A stretch of 64,000 bases of DNA. Origin: UBA11872 sp965198285. Lineage in GTDB: Bacteria > Chloroflexota > UBA11872. Location: the NCBI GenBank assembly GCA_965198285.1, contig OZ240251.1, positions 372,001 to 436,000 of the forward strand. The letters run 5' to 3'. Made by a program: the position numbers and the translations under genes. Shown here piece by piece: positions 59,488-64,000 of this stretch; the stretch's first letter is position 1; each line of letters opens with the position of its first letter. The notes under the pieces are model-generated. The model made no database searches. It saw only the letters and a list, made by a program, of their open reading frames with translations, and was not told the DNA's origin.

Positions 59488-61284
59488 TCAGACGCCGAAG
59501 AGGAGGGATAGGAGGAGGAAGCTGCCGGCGAGGGTGAGGAGGCCGAGGGGGAGGCCCATGCGGACGAAGTCGCCGAAGCGGTAGTTGGCGGGGCCCATGA
59601 CCAGCAGGTTGCCGGGGTGGGCGTAGGGGGTGGCGAAGCCGGAGGTGGCGGCCAGGGCCACGCCCAGCGCGAACATGCGCGGGTCGGCGCCCATGCGCAC
59701 CGCGGCGTCGATGGCCAACGGCGCCATCAGCACGGCGGTGACGTGGTTGCCCATGACGTGGGTGAAGAAGAAGGTGAGCAGCAGCACGCCGGCCAGCACC
59801 GGCAGAGCGCCGAACGTTCCCAGGCTTTCGGTGGAGCGCTCCGCCAGGAAGGCGGCGGCGCCGGTGGAGCGCATGGCCTCCGCCAGCGGCAGCATGGCGG
59901 CGATCAGCAGGATGGCGCGCCACTCGACGGACCGGCGCGCCTGCTCCATGTTGATGCAGCCGGTCACGACCATGGCCGCGGCGGCGGCAACGCCCACGAT
60001 CGCCACGGGCGCCAGCTGGAACATCAGCGCCAGGATGAAAAGGCCCAGTACGGCCACGGCTATCGGCGCCCGGCGCCCGCGCGGCGGCGTCTCCACGTCC
60101 TCCGTCAGCACCACGAAGTCAGGCGATTCGCGGAGTTGGCGCAGGGCCACGGGCGGTCCGTGGACCAGCAGCGCATCGCCACCCTCCAGGGGCAGCTTGG
60201 CCAGGCGGGTGCGGCGCGGCGCGCCGTCGCGCCAGACGCCCAGGACCGTGGAGCCGTGGCGGTCGCGGAACTCCATGTCTTCCAGCGTCTGCCCAGCCAG
60301 GCGTGAGCGGGGTCGGAGGACCAGTTCGGTCATGCTGAGCGAGCCGGCCCGGAGCGCGTCCGCGCCCAGACGCATGCGGTCCTGGACCTCCAGGGCATGC
60401 ACCTCGCGCAGGCGCTCAATGTCGTCCTCCCGCGCTCCCAGCAGCAGGTAGTCGCCGGCCAGCAACACCTCGGTGGGCATTGGCGCGGCCGTGGTGTTGC
60501 CGTTGCGTTCGATGGCGAGAACCGCGATGCCGAAGGCTTCGCCGATGCCGGCCGCCAGCAGGCTTTGGCCTACCAGCTGGCTGTCGTCCGGCACAACGGC
60601 CTCGAACAGGCGTTCCTCCAGCCGATAGGCCTGATGCTCCACGCCCGTCGGCGCCGCCTGCGTCCCAACGCTGCGTACCGGCAGCAACCGGCGCCGGGAT
60701 AGCAGGACCAGCCCTATGCCCAGCAGGAGGGCCAGCGCGCCGAAGGGCGTGAACTCGAAGAGTCCTAATGGCTCGTAGCCGGACTGCTCTAGGACGCTGC
60801 TCGTAAGGATGTTGGAGGGCGTGCCGACCAGCGTGAGCATGGCGCCCAGTAGCGACCCGAAGGCCAACGGCATCAGCACGCGCGACACCGGCGTGTTCAT
60901 TTCGCGGGCGGCCGCGACCACGGCCGGCAGCAGCACGGCGCAGGCGCCCACGGAGTTCATAAAGGCCGATAGCACGGCCACGCTGGCCATGGTGAGCGCG
61001 ATCAGCCGGACTTCGCTGTGACCGGCCACGCGCCGGATCCAGGCGCCGATGTGCGCGGCCACCCCCGTGGACGTAAGGCCGGCGCTGATGACCAGGATCG
61101 CGCCGACCGCGATGACGGCCTGGTTGGAAAACCCGCTCAGCGCCTGCTCGGCCGTGATGACGCGGGCAAAGAACAGGGTCAGCAGCACGCCGAAGGCAAT
61201 CAGGTCGGGCGGGAATCGAGCCAGCGCCAGCAGCAGCAGCGCGGCCACGGTGACCGCCAGGACAAACCCGATCTCAAACGTCAC
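59488..61284 (-). CDS. SLC13/DASS-type transporter with two RCK_C domains
   Basis: A 598-residue secondary transporter. Two membrane halves flank a cytoplasmic insert (about 210-390) carrying two TrkA-C/RCK_C-like domains (AVVPDDSQLVGQSLLAAGIG and LVLRPRSRLAGQTLEDMEFR). The transport motif VGTPSNIL lies in the first half and HVMGNHVTAVLMAPLAI in the second. Such proteins are annotated as sodium-coupled dicarboxylate/sulfate permeases; the RCK_C domains suggest ligand gating. The substrate is not predictable. It lies 21 nt from the epimerase gene upstream. Confidence 0.9.
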   Translation of the reverse strand: MTFEIGFVLAVTVAALLLLALARFPPDLIAFGVLLTLFFARVITAEQALSGFSNQAVIAVGAILVISAGLTSTGVAAHIGAWIRRVAGHSEVRLIALTMASVAVLSAFMNSVGACAVLLPAVVAAAREMNTPVSRVLMPLAFGSLLGAMLTLVGTPSNILTSSVLEQSGYEPLGLFEFTPFGALALLLGIGLVLLSRRRLLPVRSVGTQAAPTGVEHQAYRLEERLFEAVVPDDSQLVGQSLLAAGIGEAFGIAVLAIERNGNTTAAPMPTEVLLAGDYLLLGAREDDIERLREVHALEVQDRMRLGADALRAGSLSMTELVLRPRSRLAGQTLEDMEFRDRHGSTVLGVWRDGAPRRTRLAKLPLEGGDALLVHGPPVALRQLRESPDFVVLTEDVETPPRGRRAPIAVAVLGLFILALMFQLAPVAIVGVAAAAAMVVTGCINMEQARRSVEWRAILLIAAMLPLAEAMRSTGAAAFLAERSTESLGTFGALPVLAGVLLLTFFFTHVMGNHVTAVLMAPLAIDAAVRMGADPRMFALGVALAATSGFATPYAHPGNLLVMGPANYRFGDFVRMGLPLGLLTLAGSFLLLSLLFGV

Positions 61285-61305
61285 GCATGGCTCCGGCGAT
61301 GGGTG

Positions 61306-62259
61306 CTACTCATCGTCGGCCTCGTCAACCAGCAAGCTCTCCACACCCTCCACATAGGTCGGGTAAGCCAGCCGGACCCCAAGCTCGTTGCGGATCTTCG
61401 CGTTGGAGCAGGCGTAGTTTCCGGTGACCAGTGCGTAAAGGTTGTGGCCCAGCGGGGCGTGCCCCTTGGTTAGCTTCGACGAGAGCCCGAATCCCGCAAT
61501 CATGGCCCGCGCCAGCCACCTGGGTGTCGATCCGGGCATCGGCGCCTCGGCGCGTTCGGCCAAGTGGTCGAAGTAGTCGCCCATGCTCACCGGCTGGTCG
61601 TCCACAGCCAGGTAGATCTCGCCCGAGCGGCCGCGCTCGGCCGCCGCCGCCAGAACGATCGCCAGGTCGTCCACGTGGATGCGGCTGGAGAGGTTGCGCC
61701 CGCCGCCCAGCAGGCGCAGGCGCTTCCTACGCAGCGCGTCGACGGTGCGCCGGCCCGGCCCGTAAATCGTTCCGGCACGCACGAAGCGCGCCGGGAATCC
61801 TCGCTTGGTCAGGGCTTGGCGCAGGTGACGTTCGGCCAGCAGGCTGATCCGGCCGAGCTGGGAGTTGGGCTTCGGCGGGGTGTCTTCCGTGATGGTCTCG
61901 TCTGAACCGCGGCCGTAGGCCGCCAACGTCTGCACCAGCACAAACGACGCGATGCCGGCGTGGGCCAGCGCGGCCTCGGCGTTCACGACGCCGTCCAAGC
62001 CCACGCGTTCCGTCCAGTCTGGGTGGCCGCTGATGCTGCCCACCAGGTAGAAGACGTGGTCGCCGGCCCGTCCCAGGCCCTCGAGCTCCTCCGGCTCGCC
62101 CACGTCGGCGATTTCGACCTCGACACCCAGGTTTTCCAGGTCGCTCGCCGCCGACTCGCTGCGGCCGATGCCGCGCACGCTCCAGCCGCGACGCACGAGG
62201 TGGCGGGCCAGTGCGCTGCCGGCGTAGCCAGTGATTCCGAAGATCAACGCCGCGGGCAT
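61306..62259 (-). CDS. NAD-dependent epimerase/dehydratase family protein
   Basis: About 317 residues, extended-SDR type. The nucleotide loop is FGITGYAGSALARHLV near the start, followed by LVQTLAAYGRG (catalytic serine/threonine region). The extended SDR usually has YxxxK, but here LGRISLLAERHL occupies that place and I do not see a canonical Tyr-Lys pair, so catalysis may be atypical. The ATG at 62257-62259 (MPAALIFGITGYAG) is used; an upstream in-frame ATG adds 11 residues. It is divergent from pyrE. Confidence 0.85.
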   Translation of the reverse strand: MPAALIFGITGYAGSALARHLVRRGWSVRGIGRSESAASDLENLGVEVEIADVGEPEELEGLGRAGDHVFYLVGSISGHPDWTERVGLDGVVNAEAALAHAGIASFVLVQTLAAYGRGSDETITEDTPPKPNSQLGRISLLAERHLRQALTKRGFPARFVRAGTIYGPGRRTVDALRRKRLRLLGGGRNLSSRIHVDDLAIVLAAAAERGRSGEIYLAVDDQPVSMGDYFDHLAERAEAPMPGSTPRWLARAMIAGFGLSSKLTKGHAPLGHNLYALVTGNYACSNAKIRNELGVRLAYPTYVEGVESLLVDEADDE

Positions 62260-62352
62260 CCGCCACCAACAGACCAGCCGGTGCCGCGCCATGGTGAACG
62301 GCTTCGGGCAGCCGCCGCAAGCCCTGACCGTCGGGGCTGCTAGGCTGACTGC

Positions 62353-62901
62353 GTGGGCGCCGAAACTCTAGCCAGCATCGACATGGCCTCGCTGGCTTCC
62401 CGCATCGTGGACGCGGCGTACCTGGAAGGCGACTTTGTCCTGCGCTCGGGCCGGCGCAGCCGCTACTACCTGGACAAGTACCGCTTCACCACCGAGCCCT
62501 CGCTGTTGCGCGACATCGGCGAGGCGCTGGCCGCGCGCCTGCCGGCCGAGACCCAGCGCGTGGCCGGCCCCGAACTCGGCGCGGTGCCGCTGGCCACGGC
62601 GGTTTCGCTGGCAACCGGCCACCCCAGCGTGCTGGTGCGCGGCGAGGCCAAGTCCTACGGGACCGAGCGTCGGTTCGAGGGGATTCTGCATGCGGGCGAC
62701 AACGTCGTGCTGATCGAGGACGTCGTCACCACCGGCGGTCAGGCCATCGAATCGGCGATAGCCATGCGCGACAGCGGCGCGAACGTCCTGCTGGTCTTGG
62801 TGGTGGTCGACCGTGAGGAAGGCGCCGCGGAGGCCATGGCCGAGGCGGGTTTCCGTTTCGAGGCGCTGTTCACGAGCACCAGCCTGGGAGTGGCGACATG
62901 A
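62353..62901 (+). CDS. pyrE: Orotate phosphoribosyltransferase
   Basis: A 182-residue enzyme that makes orotidine monophosphate from orotate and PRPP in pyrimidine synthesis. It has LRSGRRSRYYLDKYRFTTEP, the RGEAKSYGTERRFEG flexible loop and the PRPP motif VVLIEDVVTTGGQ. It starts at GTG 62353; an internal ATG at 62383 is an alternative. Its end overlaps ddl by 4 nt. Confidence 0.94.
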   Translation: MGAETLASIDMASLASRIVDAAYLEGDFVLRSGRRSRYYLDKYRFTTEPSLLRDIGEALAARLPAETQRVAGPELGAVPLATAVSLATGHPSVLVRGEAKSYGTERRFEGILHAGDNVVLIEDVVTTGGQAIESAIAMRDSGANVLLVLVVVDREEGAAEAMAEAGFRFEALFTSTSLGVAT

Positions 62902-63995
62902 CGCGAAAACGCAAGCTTCGGGTCGGCGTGCTCTTCGGCGGCCGCTCCGGCGAGCACGAGGTTTCGCTGCGTTCGGCGCGCTTCGTGCTGGAGTCGCTGG
63001 ATCCGGAGAAGTACGACGTTCGGCCGATCGGCATCAGCAAGACGGGCGAATGGCTGCTGGACGACGATCCGATGCCGCTGCTGGAAGGCGCCGTGGAGTC
63101 CGACACCCAGCCCGCGCAGGCGCCGGTGAGCCTGCCGACGCGCATGCCGGATCGCCCCGCGGGCTCGCTGGACGCCCCGCTGGACGTGGTGTTTCCGGTG
63201 CTGCACGGCACCTATGGCGAGGACGGGACGATCCAGGGTCTGCTGGACCTGGCCGACGTGGCCTACGTGGGCAGCGGCGTCACCGGCTCCGCGGTCGGAA
63301 TGGACAAGGCGATCCAGAAACGGGTCCTGCACGCGCACGGGATTCCGGTGGCCGCATCGCGCGTCTTCACCCGTCGCGCCTGGCACGCGGATCCGGAGGC
63401 GATCCAGGCCCAGATCGAGTCGGAGCTGGGGTATCCGGTCTTCGTCAAGCCCTGCAACCTGGGCAGCAGCGTGGGGATCAGCAAGGCGCACGACGCCGAC
63501 GAACTGGGCCCGGCGATGGAGCTGGCAGCCAGGTACGACCGGCGGCTGATCGTGGAGGCCGGCATCCCGCACGCCCGCGAAATCGAGGTCAGCGTGCTTG
63601 GCAACGACGAGCCCGAGGCCTCGGTCTGCGGCGAGATCATCCCCGGCAACGAGTTCTACGACTACGACGCCAAGTACCTGGACGACACGTCACAGGAGTG
63701 CATTCCGGCTGACATTCCGGACGAGTTGGCGTCGCGCATCCGGCGCATGGCCGTGGAGGCGTTCCGCGCCATAGACGGCGCCGGCTTCGCGCGCGTGGAC
63801 TTCCTCGTCAACGGCCAGACGTTCGACGTGGTGTTGAACGAGATCAACACCATCCCCGGTTTCACGGAAATCAGCCAGTTCCCGAAGCTGTGGCGGGCCA
63901 GCGGCCTCGGTTCCCGCGAACTGCTGGACCGTCTGATCGACCTGGCCCTGGAGCGGCACGCCGACAAGCACGAGACCAGCACCAGCTACGACTGA
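62898..63995 (+). CDS. ddl: D-alanine--D-alanine ligase
   Basis: A 365-residue ATP-grasp enzyme making the D-Ala-D-Ala dipeptide for peptidoglycan. It opens VGVLFGGRSGEHEVSLRSA; FPVLHGTYGEDGTIQGLLDL and VGSGVTGSAVGMDKAIQK follow. Metal/ATP residues lie in FARVDFLVNGQTFDVVLNEINTIPGFTEIS. ATGA overlaps the pyrE stop. The presence of ddl, together with the diaminopimelate genes, implies a peptidoglycan wall, which many Dehalococcoidia lack. Confidence 0.95.
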   Translation: MTRKRKLRVGVLFGGRSGEHEVSLRSARFVLESLDPEKYDVRPIGISKTGEWLLDDDPMPLLEGAVESDTQPAQAPVSLPTRMPDRPAGSLDAPLDVVFPVLHGTYGEDGTIQGLLDLADVAYVGSGVTGSAVGMDKAIQKRVLHAHGIPVAASRVFTRRAWHADPEAIQAQIESELGYPVFVKPCNLGSSVGISKAHDADELGPAMELAARYDRRLIVEAGIPHAREIEVSVLGNDEPEASVCGEIIPGNEFYDYDAKYLDDTSQECIPADIPDELASRIRRMAVEAFRAIDGAGFARVDFLVNGQTFDVVLNEINTIPGFTEISQFPKLWRASGLGSRELLDRLIDLALERHADKHETSTSYD

Positions 63996-64000
63996 CGGCG

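Overview
The window is GC-rich, densely coding chromosomal DNA. My best guess is an uncultured Chloroflexota bacterium (SAR202/Dehalococcoidia-like or a sponge- or seawater-associated relative). The clues are the dapA-udg-rnj and rpsO-pnp-dapB-asd neighbourhoods, substrate-binding proteins with long V-P-V-E/V-K-E linkers, a PF13601-type regulator paired with a membrane protein, large glycoside hydrolases next to Gfo/Idh-type oxidoreductases, and widespread intergenic hairpin repeats. This taxonomic placement is inference; no rRNA is present.

Layout. (1) 1-8,300 is a minus-strand housekeeping block: rpsO, pnp, dapB, asd, a membrane protein, an amber-interrupted coiled-coil gene, dapA, a family 4 uracil-DNA glycosylase and the 5' part of RNase J. 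It joins RNA turnover to the aspartate/diaminopimelate pathway. (2) 8,400-28,960 is ordinary core and catabolic DNA. It holds a self-regulating membrane-protein/winged-helix operon with a readable promoter and operator, a sugar-dehydrogenase-like propeller, a DUF3105 protein, a 1,173-residue GH106-like hydrolase, a glycine-betaine ABC operon, a SirB1-type protein, a methyltransferase, a repeat-rich membrane protein, a cell-envelope propeller protein, holB-ricT, glnA with a leader terminator, and an SH3-domain protein.

(3) 29,000-54,500 is an accessory island with segmental duplications and many intergenic repeats. It carries a lone phage-type terminase pair between short direct repeats, a complete type I restriction-modification operon (hsdR-hsdS-hsdM), and a two-gene AAA-ATPase plus DUF3226/TOPRIM-like module that looks like a PARIS/OLD-type defence system. 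It also has three membrane-anchored ankyrin proteins sharing a C-terminal LGLGC ending, an IS5-family element with target duplication just upstream of one of them, and a secreted ankyrin protein whose repeats sit between two copies of a 53-residue cysteine module. Next come a NarL-type two-component system, two paralogous GNAT acetyltransferases, a DUF3800 protein, and the two halves of a D-glutamate cyclase as separate genes. A broken second copy of one half lies 10 kb away.

(4) 54,500-64,000 returns to core-like DNA: a dual-specificity phosphatase, a lipoprotein, a GH32/43-like propeller enzyme, an orphan AF2212-type antitoxin, a DUF2335 pair, a Gfo/Idh/MocA oxidoreductase, an SLC13-type transporter with RCK_C domains, an epimerase, pyrE and ddl.

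The most promising candidates for something new are the AAA-ATPase/DUF3226 pair beside the type I system (39,750-41,543), the ankyrin cluster with mosaic paralogues and bracketing cysteine modules (38,111-46,934), the isolated terminase unit (29,647-31,555), the glnA leader (28,205-28,403) and the alternating small-hairpin array at 54,001-54,375. No CRISPR array, rRNA or convincing tRNA gene was found.
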